DNA of 64,000 nucleotides from Bacteroidota bacterium (GCA_016718825.1 JADKCL010000010.1:1-64000); one strand, 5' to 3'; positions 17,399 through 26,338 are shown, counted from the first letter of the stretch. Notes: generated by a model not told the origin, from the letters alone. A program made the numbers and translations.

Positions 17399-17751
17399 GG
17401 GCAAAAAGTAGCCTCCACATACGAACGCCTGCAAATCCCGGCAACGGGTGGATTCTCCTTGCTCACACGCACTTTTGCGGATACCACCAGCGGAAAAGTC
17501 TCCAAAAGTCGTTTCCCGATGGCATTGACCAAAGTCTCCAACAGGTTTTTAGGCGTGGCCATGATTTCGGCGGCGATGAGATAGACCTTCCCGTAGTCAA
17601 GCGCATCTTCCAACTGATCGGAATCGGGCAAGGGTACATCACCGGTATCCAACCATACGTCGACTTCGAAATGGTTTCCTTGCTGACGCTCTTGCTCAAA
17701 GACCCCGTGATGGGCAAAAAAGCGCATTCCCTCGAGTGCAATGATGGCCAT
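17395..17751 (-). CDS. folB: Dihydroneopterin aldolase
   Basis: The 118-residue protein matches FolB in length and motifs: GMRFFAHHGVFEQER, FEVDVWLDTG, LEDALDYGKVYLIAAEIM and NLLETLVNAIGKRLLE. The enzyme cleaves dihydroneopterin to 6-hydroxymethyl-dihydropterin in folate synthesis. It lies 2 bases after dacA and overlaps the ModA-like gene by 4 bases. Together with folP at the head of the cluster, this gives two folate enzymes flanking a c-di-AMP cyclase. Confidence 0.93.
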   Translation of the reverse strand: MAIIALEGMRFFAHHGVFEQERQQGNHFEVDVWLDTGDVPLPDSDQLEDALDYGKVYLIAAEIMATPKNLLETLVNAIGKRLLETFPLVVSAKVRVSKENPPVAGICRRSYVEATFCP

Positions 17752-17753
17752 GG

Positions 17754-18545
17754 TTATTTGATCGGCCCTCCAGGGTTAAAATGTGCACGCAAAGCGCCTT
17801 CGAGTGTAATCACATCCACATCGCGCTGCAATTTGCCTTCCTTGACAATGGAAACTTCGTTTCGCTCCTCTGAAATGACAATGACCAAGGCATCGCAACC
17901 TTCTGCTAGTCCAAGTCCGGCGCGGTGACGCAGTCCCAATTCGGGTGCCAAGGTTGCATTTTGTGACAAAGGCAAAATACAGCGTGCGGCAGCAATCTTG
18001 TTGTGATCAATCACCACGGCACCGTCATGCAACGGTCCGTCCTTCAAAAAAATCGAATACAACAACCTTTCGCTGACCTCGGCCCCGATCGCGTCGCCGG
18101 TTTCCTTGATCCGATCCAACGAATCTTCGCCCGTGATGACAATCAAAGCCCCCAAACCCGCCTTCGCGATTTCTTCGATGCCTGCCACCAATTCTTCGTA
18201 GCTATGTTGTGTCTCCGCCTTCGTAAAAAACTGTTCCCAAGCCTTTGCAATGATGCTGTTTCGGCCGAGCATGACCAGAAATCGCCGGATTTCAGCCGAA
18301 AAGATCACGATCAATGCAATGGCTCCCACGCCGATAAACTGATCGAGAATGGTCTTGAGCAAAACCATGTCCAGCAGATCCACCAGCTTCCAAAAAACAA
18401 AGACCAAGGCTATTGCAAAGAGGATGCGCAACGCGATGCTGCCTTTGAGCAGGTGGTAAAGCCGGTAAAAAAGGAAGGTCACGACCGAGATGTCGATCAA
18501 ATCGATGAGCCTGACCGTAAGAAATCCGAGTTTAAAGAGCTCCAT
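17754..18545 (-). CDS. dacA: Diadenylate cyclase (CdaA/DacA type)
   Basis: The 263-residue membrane protein makes c-di-AMP from two ATP. Three N-terminal hydrophobic helices (about 7-28, 37-58 and 64-84) precede the DAC domain, which has DGA at 174-176 and RHR at 206-208, the two signature motifs. The start at 18,545 (MELFKLG) is chosen for the family N-terminus and lies 14 bases inside folP. Coupling with folP and folB suggests co-regulation of c-di-AMP and folate synthesis. The K+ channel at 8.3-9.3 kb could be a c-di-AMP target, but that is speculation. Confidence 0.95.
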   Translation of the reverse strand: MELFKLGFLTVRLIDLIDISVVTFLFYRLYHLLKGSIALRILFAIALVFVFWKLVDLLDMVLLKTILDQFIGVGAIALIVIFSAEIRRFLVMLGRNSIIAKAWEQFFTKAETQHSYEELVAGIEEIAKAGLGALIVITGEDSLDRIKETGDAIGAEVSERLLYSIFLKDGPLHDGAVVIDHNKIAAARCILPLSQNATLAPELGLRHRAGLGLAEGCDALVIVISEERNEVSIVKEGKLQRDVDVITLEGALRAHFNPGGPIK

Positions 18546-19386
18546 ACTGCAAATATTGATGAAGCTGAATGGCACGTGTGGCCGCCTGTACATCATGGAC
18601 CCGCAGGAAACGCGCGCCAGACTCTAACGCCTTGACATGCAGGGCAGTCGTCAATTCGAGGACATTATCTGGCGTGGTATCAAACAAGCGGTAGACCATT
18701 GATTTGCGGCTGATTCCCACCAACAGCGGGAGGCCAAGAACATTGAATTGACCCAAATTACGAAAGAGTTCCCAATTGTGGTCCAATGTCTTCCCAAATC
18801 CGAATCCGGGATCAAGCACCAAATCCCGAATCCCAGCCGCCCTTGCGGCCCGAATCCGTTCGACAAAATAGCTGTAAACTTCCCCGACGACATCCGCATA
18901 AACGGGCGCCGTCTGCATGGTTTGAGGCCTCCCTTGCATGTGCATGAGCACATAAGGCGCTGCGTACCTGCCCACAAGCGGCATCATTTCCGCGTCCAAA
19001 ATGCCACCGGAAATGTCATTGATGATGTGAACGCCAGCATCCAACAACGGTGCTGCGACCGACGCGCGAAAGGTATCAATCGAAACAATGGCCTCAGGAA
19101 ACTCCTTCAAAACGCGCTTTACCGTCACCAAAATGCGCTGCAATTCTTCCTCGGGCTGAATGTCGATTGCGCCGGGCCTTGAAGAATATCCGCCAATGTC
19201 GATGATGGAGGCACCTTCCAAAAGCATTTTTTCGACATGGGCCAAGGCTTTGGATTCGGTATCAAACTGACCTCCGTCGCTGAAGGAATCGGGCGTCATG
19301 TTCAGAATCCCCATCACCTGCGGACGATCGAGGACCAACAACCGTCCTTGGCAATTCAGCGTGATATTTTGGGGAACTTCCAGCAT
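18532..19386 (-). CDS. folP: Dihydropteroate synthase
   Basis: The 284-residue protein joins p-aminobenzoate to hydroxymethyl-dihydropterin diphosphate. Motifs are VMGILNMTPDSFSDGG, IIDIGGYSSRPGA, IVSIDTFRASVA, IINDISGG, LDPGFGFGKT and LVGISRKSM, covering both substrate loops. The start at 19,386 follows a good -7 element. It is the first gene of a tightly packed operon, with its 3' end overlapping dacA by 14 bases. Confidence 0.97.
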   Translation of the reverse strand: MLEVPQNITLNCQGRLLVLDRPQVMGILNMTPDSFSDGGQFDTESKALAHVEKMLLEGASIIDIGGYSSRPGAIDIQPEEELQRILVTVKRVLKEFPEAIVSIDTFRASVAAPLLDAGVHIINDISGGILDAEMMPLVGRYAAPYVLMHMQGRPQTMQTAPVYADVVGEVYSYFVERIRAARAAGIRDLVLDPGFGFGKTLDHNWELFRNLGQFNVLGLPLLVGISRKSMVYRLFDTTPDNVLELTTALHVKALESGARFLRVHDVQAATRAIQLHQYLQYGAL

Positions 19387-19397
19387 TTTTGGTGGAG

Positions 19398-19405
19398 CAA
19401 ATATA
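19398..19405 (-). promoter_or_regulatory. -7 promoter element of the folP-dacA-folB operon
   Basis: TATATTTG on the minus strand matches TAnnTTTG and lies 11 bases before the folP ATG. No clear TTG is found at the expected spacing. Confidence 0.6.
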
Positions 19406-19661
19406 GAAGGATTTCGGCCGGGAATGTTGGATTGGACCATTTCGAAAGTCGCAGTTTCAGGCAGGCGAGGGTGGAGATCAAGATATCCATCAAAGATGCA
19501 GCAGCAGAGCCACGGCCGCCAATCAACTAATCTTTTAGTTAATTATTCAAAACCCTCCCACCGTCAGACAAAATTTAGTAGTTTTAGCCCGAAAGCTGCG
19601 TTCCCAGGAACATCCAGCTTGACAGAAGCATTCGATAAAAGCGCAAAAAATAGTTTTCAAG

Positions 19662-21017
19662 ATGAGTCTTACAAAACCCGACGGATTGAAAAAAAACAAA
19701 GTCCTTGATTTTGTGTCGCTTGCATTCGTTGCAGGTGTTTTGGGTCTTACTCCTTTGATTGTCGGATGGACGCATACCTCGCCTGCAAAGGGTCCTGATC
19801 CCAATCCCACGATTCTCATTGCTTTCCTGATCTTTTTGACGGTGATCGTGTTGCTTTCCCTCGGAGCTGTCGGAGGAATGGTCATGGGCAAGATGCGCCC
19901 AAAGGACCAATTGGAGTCTCTGACGCCATTGGGGCTCAACTTGCTCAACGTTTTGAGCAAGGCCGTCGCCGGATTGTTTCTGATCTCAGGCTTTGTCAAA
20001 CTCCAAGATCCGATCGGTTTTGGCTATAAACTCGACGACTATTGGTACTTTTTCCATGGTTTGGCGAGTTTCTTTCCGGCGGATACGATGAAAACGTTTT
20101 CCGTCCCGATTGCTGCATTTGTAAGTGTTTTTGAAGTCGCATTGGGATTTGCGCTGATCACAGGATACAAAATGCGCGCCACCGCCTGGATGTTGTTGCT
20201 CATCATGATGTTTTTCACGTTGCTCACCGGCTTGGCGGCATTTACCGGCAAACTTCAGGACTGCGGTTGTTTTGGCGATGCCTTGAAACTGGAGCCGATG
20301 CAGACTTTTGGCAAGGATTTGTTGCTGATGATCCCCGGCATTGTGATTTGGTTGCACCGCAAGCGCATTCATCCGTATTACCGCCGCCCCATGCCTGCAT
20401 TTGCCAGCATCGGTTCCTTTATTCTTGGTGCGGCATTGAGCATCTACTGCTATTGGCATTTGGAGTTGTTGGATTTCCGCGGAGCTTACAAAGTCGGACA
20501 AGATTTGGCTTACAATTCGATGAATGCTGGCGAAGACGGCGAAATTTATGCGCACGATTTCACCTTTCCTCCTGCCTCCTCCCCTGTCTTTTGCGATGAA
20601 GATTTTACAAAAGGTCCTTGGTTGATGATCATCATGTATGACATTGAGGATCACCCCCGTGAGCCATTTGATGCAGCTGCAGGACTTGTCGCGGAACTGA
20701 AAGCGAAAGCGCCCGGCATCAAAGTCGTCGGTGGCACGAATTCGGGCCCCTCAGCGCGGAAAAAGCTCGGGATGAAATTTGCCGAAGACTTCTGTTGGAA
20801 TGATTTTGACCAGAAAGTCATCCGCACGATTATTCGTTCGACGCCGGGATTTGTCTTGGTTCAAGATGGCATCGTGATGAAAAAATGGCATCACAACGAC
20901 ATGCCTTCGGTGGAACAACTGCAAAAACTCGTTGGTCCTGCAGCCAATATCGCGCCTCCGGCCCCGGAAAGCCCTGACAGCTCGCAGGTGGTCCAAGACA
21001 GTTTGAACCAAGAATAA
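19662..21017 (+). CDS. DoxX/MauE-like membrane protein (BT_3928-type)
   Basis: The 451-residue protein has about seven membrane helices. A DoxX/MauE-like core lies at about 88-230 (LFLISGFVKLQDPIGFGYKLDDYW, LITGYKMRATAWML) with DCGCFGDAL at about 205-213, a Cys pair typical of MauE relatives. The C-terminal ~150 residues are soluble and thioredoxin-like in outline (GPWLMIIMYD, then TPGFVLVQDGIVMKKWH) but lack a CxxC. Such proteins sit beside folP in many Bacteroidota, as here in divergent orientation. The function is unknown, possibly redox or electron transfer. Confidence 0.75.
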   Translation: MSLTKPDGLKKNKVLDFVSLAFVAGVLGLTPLIVGWTHTSPAKGPDPNPTILIAFLIFLTVIVLLSLGAVGGMVMGKMRPKDQLESLTPLGLNLLNVLSKAVAGLFLISGFVKLQDPIGFGYKLDDYWYFFHGLASFFPADTMKTFSVPIAAFVSVFEVALGFALITGYKMRATAWMLLLIMMFFTLLTGLAAFTGKLQDCGCFGDALKLEPMQTFGKDLLLMIPGIVIWLHRKRIHPYYRRPMPAFASIGSFILGAALSIYCYWHLELLDFRGAYKVGQDLAYNSMNAGEDGEIYAHDFTFPPASSPVFCDEDFTKGPWLMIIMYDIEDHPREPFDAAAGLVAELKAKAPGIKVVGGTNSGPSARKKLGMKFAEDFCWNDFDQKVIRTIIRSTPGFVLVQDGIVMKKWHHNDMPSVEQLQKLVGPAANIAPPAPESPDSSQVVQDSLNQE

Positions 21018-21020
21018 CGC

Positions 21021-22073
21021 ATGCTTCGATCCATCGGCCGCCGCCTTTTGTCAGGACTTTTGGTGGTCTGGGGAATCGTCACGCTGCTGTTTCTTATTTT
21101 TAATTTGTTGGGCAGTCCGGCCGAGGCGATGACGGACGAGAACACGGACGAAGCGACGCGCAAAGCCGTGGAACGCGCCTTCCATCTCGATCGTTCGCTA
21201 CCTGTGCAATACCTTTATTACTTGAACGACCTCTCCCCTCTCGGAATGGTGGATCATTTCGAGGCGGACGGGAAGGAAATCGCACATTGGCGGATTTTGG
21301 GGCTGGGTCAAGGAAAATGCCTTGCCTTGAAAACGCCGTGGATGCGCCGTTCCTTCCAAAACAACCGCAAAGTGACCGATCGTTTGCTGGAACATTTGCC
21401 GGGTACGATCGTGCTTGCGGTGGCAGCGATGCTGTTTGCGATGCTGTTGGGCCTTCCGCTGGGTGTGGTTTCGGCAATGAAAAACGGACGCTGGCAAGAC
21501 CGGATCATCACGTTTTTGACCTTGCTCGGGATTTCTGCGCCGTCCTTTTTTATGGCAGTATTGATCATCCGTGTTTTTGCGGTGGATCTTGGGCCTTGGA
21601 CGGGATTGCAAAGTTCAGGTTACCTTTGGGAGGAGGAGATTTTTGGCGACGGTTATGGAATGCGGCTCAGCAATCTCTTGCTGCCTGCTTTGGCGCTTGG
21701 AATGCGCCCTTTGTCGATCATCACCCAGCTCACACGCGCAAGCATGACCGAGGCACTCGCAGCGGATTATGTGCGCACCGCCCATGCAAAGGGACTGACA
21801 GAAAATGTGGTACTGTTGCGCCACGCCTTCCGGAATGCGCTCAATCCGGTCCTGACGTCGATTTCAGGATGGTTTGCCTCGCTGCTTGCAGGTGCATTTT
21901 TCATCGAAACCATTTTTGACTGGCAAGGCATCGGCAAACTCACCATCGAAGCGCTCGGCGCAAAGGATTACCCGATGATCCTCGGTTCTGCGATTTTGAT
22001 CGGGGTGATGTTTGTGGTCATCAACATTGTGGTCGATGTACTTTATACCGTGGTCGATCCGCGTGTGAATTGA
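21021..22073 (+). CDS. ABC transporter permease, dipeptide/oligopeptide (DppB) type
   Basis: The 350-residue inner-membrane permease starts with the DppB-type N-terminus (MLRSIGRRLLSGLLVVWGIVTLLFLIFNLL). It has a long periplasmic loop, then helices at about 125-150 and onward, and an EAA-type loop (DYVRTAHAKGLTENVVLLRHAFRNALNPVL) that contacts the ATPase. It lies 3 bases after the DoxX-like gene, so it is probably co-transcribed. No partner permease, ATPase or binding protein is nearby, so the rest of the transporter must be elsewhere. Confidence 0.9.
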   Translation: MLRSIGRRLLSGLLVVWGIVTLLFLIFNLLGSPAEAMTDENTDEATRKAVERAFHLDRSLPVQYLYYLNDLSPLGMVDHFEADGKEIAHWRILGLGQGKCLALKTPWMRRSFQNNRKVTDRLLEHLPGTIVLAVAAMLFAMLLGLPLGVVSAMKNGRWQDRIITFLTLLGISAPSFFMAVLIIRVFAVDLGPWTGLQSSGYLWEEEIFGDGYGMRLSNLLLPALALGMRPLSIITQLTRASMTEALAADYVRTAHAKGLTENVVLLRHAFRNALNPVLTSISGWFASLLAGAFFIETIFDWQGIGKLTIEALGAKDYPMILGSAILIGVMFVVINIVVDVLYTVVDPRVN

Positions 22074-22074
22074 A

Positions 22075-22210
22075 AGTTAGCAGTGAGCGGTTAGCAGTTA
22101 GCAGTGATGAATGAGCAATTGGAAATTAGAAATGATGGATGGGTATTGGCAGGTTTGGATGACGCCGGCGACGCGAAGACACTGCTAACTGCTACTTTCT
22201 AACTGCTAAG
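22075..22210. repeat. Imperfect inverted repeat of agcagtta units
   Basis: The left side repeats ttagcagt several times (22,076-22,104). The right side carries actgctaactgct and taactgctaa (22,181-22,209). The arms can pair over 13 or more bases. The element lies between the permease and shikimate kinase genes. Confidence 0.55.
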
Positions 22211-22235
22211 TCTTCCCGTGCTTTTCCCTTTTCAC

Positions 22236-22243
22236 TACCTTCG
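22236..22243 (+). promoter_or_regulatory. -7 promoter element of aroK
   Basis: TACCTTCG fits TAnnTTYG and ends 4 bases before the shikimate kinase ATG at 22,248. Confidence 0.5.
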
Positions 22244-22247
22244 CGGG

Positions 22248-22766
22248 ATGAAATTCTTCTTGATCGGATTTATGGGTGCTGGAAAGACCACGATTGGCAA
22301 ATATGCGGCCAATCAGAACGGGCTGCACTTCCTCGATCTCGACGAATATATTGAAAAGAAGGTCGGAATGGATGTGAGAGCCATTTTCCGAGAAAAAGGC
22401 GAGGATTGGTTCCGCAACATTGAACGCAAATGCCTGGAAGAGGTTTGTGCCATCGAAGGGCTTGATCTGTTTGTCAGCTGTGGCGGCGGCACACCTTGTT
22501 TCTTTGACAACATGGCGCTGATGAACCAAAGCGGACATACGATTTACCTCGACATGAGTGCCGCACGTCTCACCGACCGGCTCCGCAATTCAAAAGACAA
22601 ACGGCCACTGCTCAACAGCATCGACGGTGATTTGCAGGTTTTTGTGCACAAGAAATTGATGGAGCGTGCAGGATTTTACGGGCAGGCCAAGACCGTGATT
22701 CCGGAAACCGATTGCAACAAAAAATTTGTGGGGGAGTTGATTGCGCAATTTATCGTCGCAACCTAA
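22248..22766 (+). CDS. aroK: Shikimate kinase
   Basis: The 172-residue protein phosphorylates shikimate in aromatic amino acid synthesis. The P-loop GFMGAGKTT is at 7-15, DLDEYIEKK at about 33-41 (shikimate Asp), IFREKGEDWFR with the conserved Arg, SCGGGTPC (Gly-rich substrate site) and the lid region RLRNSKDKRPLL. ATG 22,248 is chosen over an upstream in-frame start because it begins the beta strand before the P-loop and lies just after a -7 element. Confidence 0.95.
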   Translation: MKFFLIGFMGAGKTTIGKYAANQNGLHFLDLDEYIEKKVGMDVRAIFREKGEDWFRNIERKCLEEVCAIEGLDLFVSCGGGTPCFFDNMALMNQSGHTIYLDMSAARLTDRLRNSKDKRPLLNSIDGDLQVFVHKKLMERAGFYGQAKTVIPETDCNKKFVGELIAQFIVAT

Positions 22767-22879
22767 ACCAGTGTTTTTTCAACATCACTGCGATTGAGCG
22801 TTTACTGAAGTTGCCGGGCAGAATTACCGCATCCGCATCAAGCGAATTGCCCAACACATCATCGACCACGAACCGTATC

Positions 22880-23062
22880 TTATTCTCTCACAAGGGTATC
22901 CGATTTCGTTTCCAGCACAAACCGTTTGAACAAAGGCGCCGGATCATCGCTGAAGGCATTTGCCCGCGTGTGAAAGATAATCAAGTATTGCAGGAGGCGT
23001 CAGAAGTACCGCGTCGTATTGAAATAGACCTCGTCGCCGACGGGCGTCAATGATTGCATCCT
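22880..23062 (-). pseudogene. Decayed C-terminal fragment of a lipoprotein gene
   Basis: This stretch aligns without gaps over 159 bases to the 3' end of the lipoprotein gene at 26,339-26,941, with runs of over 20 identical bases. Read on the minus strand it gives LTPVGDEVYFNTTRYF, an in-frame TGA, then QYLIIFHTRANAFS and a normal stop at 22,882-22,880. The 5' part of the gene is not recognisable. It is a remnant of a duplicated copy about 3.5 kb from the intact gene. Confidence 0.85.
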
Positions 23063-23211
23063 CTAGGTGGCGTTTTTAAAAACAAATCATTCGCCGAAGA
23101 AATCGAAGGCACAAGAGAGGAATCCTTTGTCGAAACGCATGCATCGCGTCAAAAACTAAACATTGAGGTCGATGTCATCCAACAATCCTCCGCCGATGGA
23201 GTTTAGCCCAA
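23063..23211. other. Non-coding stretch next to the decayed gene copy
   Basis: No open frame or alignment to a nearby gene was seen beyond the end of the pseudogene. It may be further decayed sequence. Confidence 0.4.
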
Positions 23212-23688
23212 ATGGAAGAAACACTCGTCAAAATGGTTTTGGATGCATGGTACGCGACGATCAAGCGCGCTGATGCACTTTTGGAAAAGCTTTCGGATGA
23301 CGACTTGCTGCGCCCCGTCGCGCCCGGTCGCAACCGTGGCACCTACTTGCTCGGGCACCTCACTGCTGTACACGATGCGATGCTGCCGTTGCTGAACCTC
23401 GGTCAAGCACAGCATCCGCAGCTTGTGGACAGCTACATCCGCACCGCAGACGGCCCCGCCGCCGATGCAATGAGCCCATCCGAATTACGCGCCGTTTGGC
23501 ATCAGGTAAATGCAGCCTTGGCAAGTGGTTTCAGCACTATCAAGCCGGAAGAATGGTTCCTCAAGCACAATTCAGTCTCTGCCGAGGACTTCGCCAAGGA
23601 GCCGCATCGTAATCGATTGAACGTGCTCAACAGCCGTACGAACCATTTGAGCTACCACATGGGGCAGATTGCGTTTTTGAAAGGTTGA
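23212..23688 (+). CDS. DinB-like metal-dependent hydrolase/transferase
   Basis: The 158-residue protein is of a size and pattern expected for the DinB four-helix-bundle superfamily. The likely metal-binding histidines lie in LLGHLTAVHDAM (about residues 46-57) and NHLSYHMGQI near the C-terminus. Members include thiol-dependent transferases and detoxification enzymes. The substrate is unknown. It stands alone between a decayed gene and a repeat-rich gap. Confidence 0.75.
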   Translation: MEETLVKMVLDAWYATIKRADALLEKLSDDDLLRPVAPGRNRGTYLLGHLTAVHDAMLPLLNLGQAQHPQLVDSYIRTADGPAADAMSPSELRAVWHQVNAALASGFSTIKPEEWFLKHNSVSAEDFAKEPHRNRLNVLNSRTNHLSYHMGQIAFLKG

Positions 23689-23768
23689 TTAGAAGCGGCA
23701 TTTGTAGCGCGTATGTGATGGGCAGGGTGACTGTCCAGGATCGTTGTGCCGCGTGATGATTTGGGCAC

Positions 23769-23806
23769 AAAGACACGAAGATAGGGCACCCTAACTTCGT
23801 GTCTTT
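23769..23806. repeat. Perfect 12-bp hairpin (aaagacacgaag / cttcgtgtcttt)
   Basis: The arms at 23,769-23,780 and 23,795-23,806 enclose a 14-base loop. The right arm continues into atgccttggtggc. From memory, close variants of this phrase recur between genes of many bacteria, so it may be a dispersed repeat rather than a terminator; no T-run follows. Confidence 0.65.
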
Positions 23807-24221
23807 ATGCCTTGGTGGCGATCACAAAACAAAAATATCGCAGCCAAAACCGCCTTCATTTCGACTAAACCATTCTCCAAAAATATTTCCCAACCTACAC
23901 CCAACCTCTTCACAAGCCCCACGTACAATCCCGTCATCGGCAACGCAAAATTGCTGCCGATCGTTGCATTATGTATCGCAACACGGATCCTCCCCACCAC
24001 GCCTCCCAAGGCTAGACTGACCAAAATTTCAGCCCTGGCTTTTCCTGTAGAGGATCAATGACGATGGACGAACGGAAAGTTCTCCATACTCTTCATTGGT
24101 CCCCTGTTTCCACTGCTTCTGTTTGCCTCTGTGCCGACCACAATCCAATTTTTAGGAGGGTCGCAAGAATGGCATTCATGAACTTATTTGCCGCATATCC
24201 TGGGACAAATACAGGATTCAA

Positions 24222-24262
24222 ATCTCCAATTCTCCATTTTCAATTCTCCATTCTCAATTCCT
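24222..24262. repeat. Short imperfect repeats of caattctcc
   Basis: Three to four imperfect copies of caattctccatt/caattcc sit just upstream of the flotillin-like gene. The reverse complement resembles the aattgag repeat at 363-383. Confidence 0.6.
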
Positions 24263-24269
24263 AAATATT

Positions 24270-26204
24270 ATGGAACTCATACAATTATTGCCCTACTTTT
24301 GGGTATTGCCTTTGCTTGCTGCCTTGCTCTTTTACAAATTCACATTGCGCTTTTTCTTTGGCGTCGTGATCGTACCGGAAAACAAGATCGGCCTTGTGAC
24401 CAAGAAGTTTGTGCTCTTCGGCGCAAACCGCGAATTGCCGGACGGGCGCATCATGGCTACCCTTGGAGAGCCTGGTTTTCAAGCCAAAACATTGGCTCCT
24501 GGCCTGTATTTCTGGAAATGGCTCTGGCAATACCACGTAACCATGGAGGACTTCACCGTAATCCCCGAAGGTATGATCGGCCTCGTGCTTGCGCGAGACG
24601 GCGCTGAGATTCCGACGGGCAATATCCTCGCCCGCCGTGTCGACTGTGACAATTTTCAAGATGCGGAGCTTTTCCTGAAAAACGGCGGGCAACGCGGTCG
24701 GCAAAACAATTATATTACGGCCGGCAGCTACCGCATCAACAGCATGCTCTTCCATATTACGATCTCGGAGATGGTGCGCATCGGCGAAGGCATGGTAGGC
24801 ATCGTCACCACCCTCGACGGACAACCCATCGAGGACGGCCAAATTGCGGGAAAGCAGATCGAAGGGCACAACAATTTCCAAGACTTCGATGCCTTCATCG
24901 CACACGGCGGCAGCCGCGGCTTGCAACCACAGGTCATTCTTTCGGGTTCCTACAACCTCAATCCATGGGCCGTACAAATCGAGGAAAACCGCATGACAGA
25001 GATACCCATCGGCTTTGTCGGCGTGGTGATCTCCTTTGTCGGGCAGGATGGCATGGACCTCACAGGCGTCGAATTCAAGCACGGAAATATCGTGGAAAAA
25101 GGCTTCAAAGGTGTATGGTCGGAACCACTCGGTCCGGGTAAATATCCGGTCAATAAGTACATCATGCGTGTCGAACTTGTGCCCACGACCAACCTCGTCC
25201 TGAACTGGGCGAGTGCCCGCACAGAGTCGCACCAACTCGACAAGAATCTCTCAACGATTACGGTGCGTTCGCGGGACGGCTTCCCTTTCAACCTCGATGT
25301 CTCGCAGATCATCCACGTGCCCAATACGGAGGCACCCAAGGTGATCGCCCGCTTCGGGAACATGACCAATCTTGTGTCGCAAGTGCTCGAGCCCACGATC
25401 GGCAACTACTTCCGCAATTCTGCGCAGGAGGCAGACGTGATCGCCTTCCTCACCACCCGCAAGGAGCGTCAGGAATCGGCCAAGTCCCACATCAAGCGCG
25501 TGCTTGACGAGTACAATGTGAATGCCGTCGACACCCTGATCGGGGATATTGTGCCACCGGATTCGTTGATGAAAACGCTCACCGACCGCAAGATCGCCGA
25601 GGAGCAAAAGATTACCTACGAGATGCAGCAAGAGGCTCAGGAAACGCGCCAAGGGATGGAAAAAGAGACGGCCATTGCCGACATGCAGCGGCAGATTGTG
25701 TCAGCACAGCAGAGCGTGGAAATTGCGCAACGCACCGCTGACGCCGCCGTGAAAAAATCGGAGGGCGAGGCCCAAAGCATGAAGCTCGCCGTGAGTGCCG
25801 AGGCCGAGGCGACCAAAATGCGCGCCCATGCCGAGGCCGAAGCGACCAAGGCTAAGTCCATCGCGGAGTCGCAGGCACTCAAGCTGCGTGCCGCCGCGCT
25901 CGCCGAGGAAATCACGCTCACCGGCGATGCCGAGGCCGGCAAAATCCGCGCCATCGGTGAGTCCAACGCGAATGCTTATGAGCTCGCCGTCAGCGCCATG
26001 GGCGGTGAGAACTTCACCCGCTTCAAGATTACCAAGGAGCTCGCCAAGGGCCACATCAAGCTTATTCCGGACCTCTGGATCAATGGCGGCAACGGCGGCG
26101 GCTCCGCGATGGACGGCCTGCTCGGCCTGAAATTGATGGAAATGATGGACCCGGAAAAGCGTGTCACCGCTGTGCTGGAGCAGGAAAAGCCGAGCGAAAA
26201 TTGA
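24270..26204 (+). CDS. Flotillin-like SPFH domain protein
   Basis: The 644-residue membrane protein has one N-terminal membrane segment (about 5-34) and SPFH/band-7 features: VVIVPENKIGLVTKKFVLFG, repeated IP.GMIGLV/GEGMVGIV/PIGFVGVV blocks, and TITVRSRDGFPFNLDVSQI. An Ala/Glu-rich coiled coil at about 450-580 has the flotillin EA-repeat look (SAEAEATKMRAHAEAEATKAK). The tail has a Gly-rich break. Flotillins organise membrane microdomains. The usual NfeD partner is not adjacent. A terminator follows, so it is probably a single-gene unit. Confidence 0.88.
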   Translation: MELIQLLPYFWVLPLLAALLFYKFTLRFFFGVVIVPENKIGLVTKKFVLFGANRELPDGRIMATLGEPGFQAKTLAPGLYFWKWLWQYHVTMEDFTVIPEGMIGLVLARDGAEIPTGNILARRVDCDNFQDAELFLKNGGQRGRQNNYITAGSYRINSMLFHITISEMVRIGEGMVGIVTTLDGQPIEDGQIAGKQIEGHNNFQDFDAFIAHGGSRGLQPQVILSGSYNLNPWAVQIEENRMTEIPIGFVGVVISFVGQDGMDLTGVEFKHGNIVEKGFKGVWSEPLGPGKYPVNKYIMRVELVPTTNLVLNWASARTESHQLDKNLSTITVRSRDGFPFNLDVSQIIHVPNTEAPKVIARFGNMTNLVSQVLEPTIGNYFRNSAQEADVIAFLTTRKERQESAKSHIKRVLDEYNVNAVDTLIGDIVPPDSLMKTLTDRKIAEEQKITYEMQQEAQETRQGMEKETAIADMQRQIVSAQQSVEIAQRTADAAVKKSEGEAQSMKLAVSAEAEATKMRAHAEAEATKAKSIAESQALKLRAAALAEEITLTGDAEAGKIRAIGESNANAYELAVSAMGGENFTRFKITKELAKGHIKLIPDLWINGGNGGGSAMDGLLGLKLMEMMDPEKRVTAVLEQEKPSEN

Positions 26205-26260
26205 GGGCTGAGTGCTCTGCGGAGGGTTTTACTCCCATACATTCAGAATTTGCAAAAGAG

Positions 26261-26286
26261 GCACCGCTGTGAGGCGGTGCTTTTTT
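26261..26286 (+). terminator. Rho-independent terminator of the flotillin-like gene
   Basis: Stem gcaccgc (26,261-26,267) with gcggtgc (26,274-26,280), a 6-base loop, then six T. Confidence 0.9.
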
Positions 26287-26338
26287 GCGTTGGGGGATGA
26301 CCGTGATCAATTTCACGATTACCCATCCCAAATCGCAT

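Larger units (their letters stand above)
23689..24269. other. Intergenic region with a hairpin and dispersed-type repeats
   Basis: About 580 bases without a convincing gene. It holds a perfect 12-bp hairpin at 23,769-23,806 and a tract of repeated caattctcc units just before the flotillin-like gene. Confidence 0.55.
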
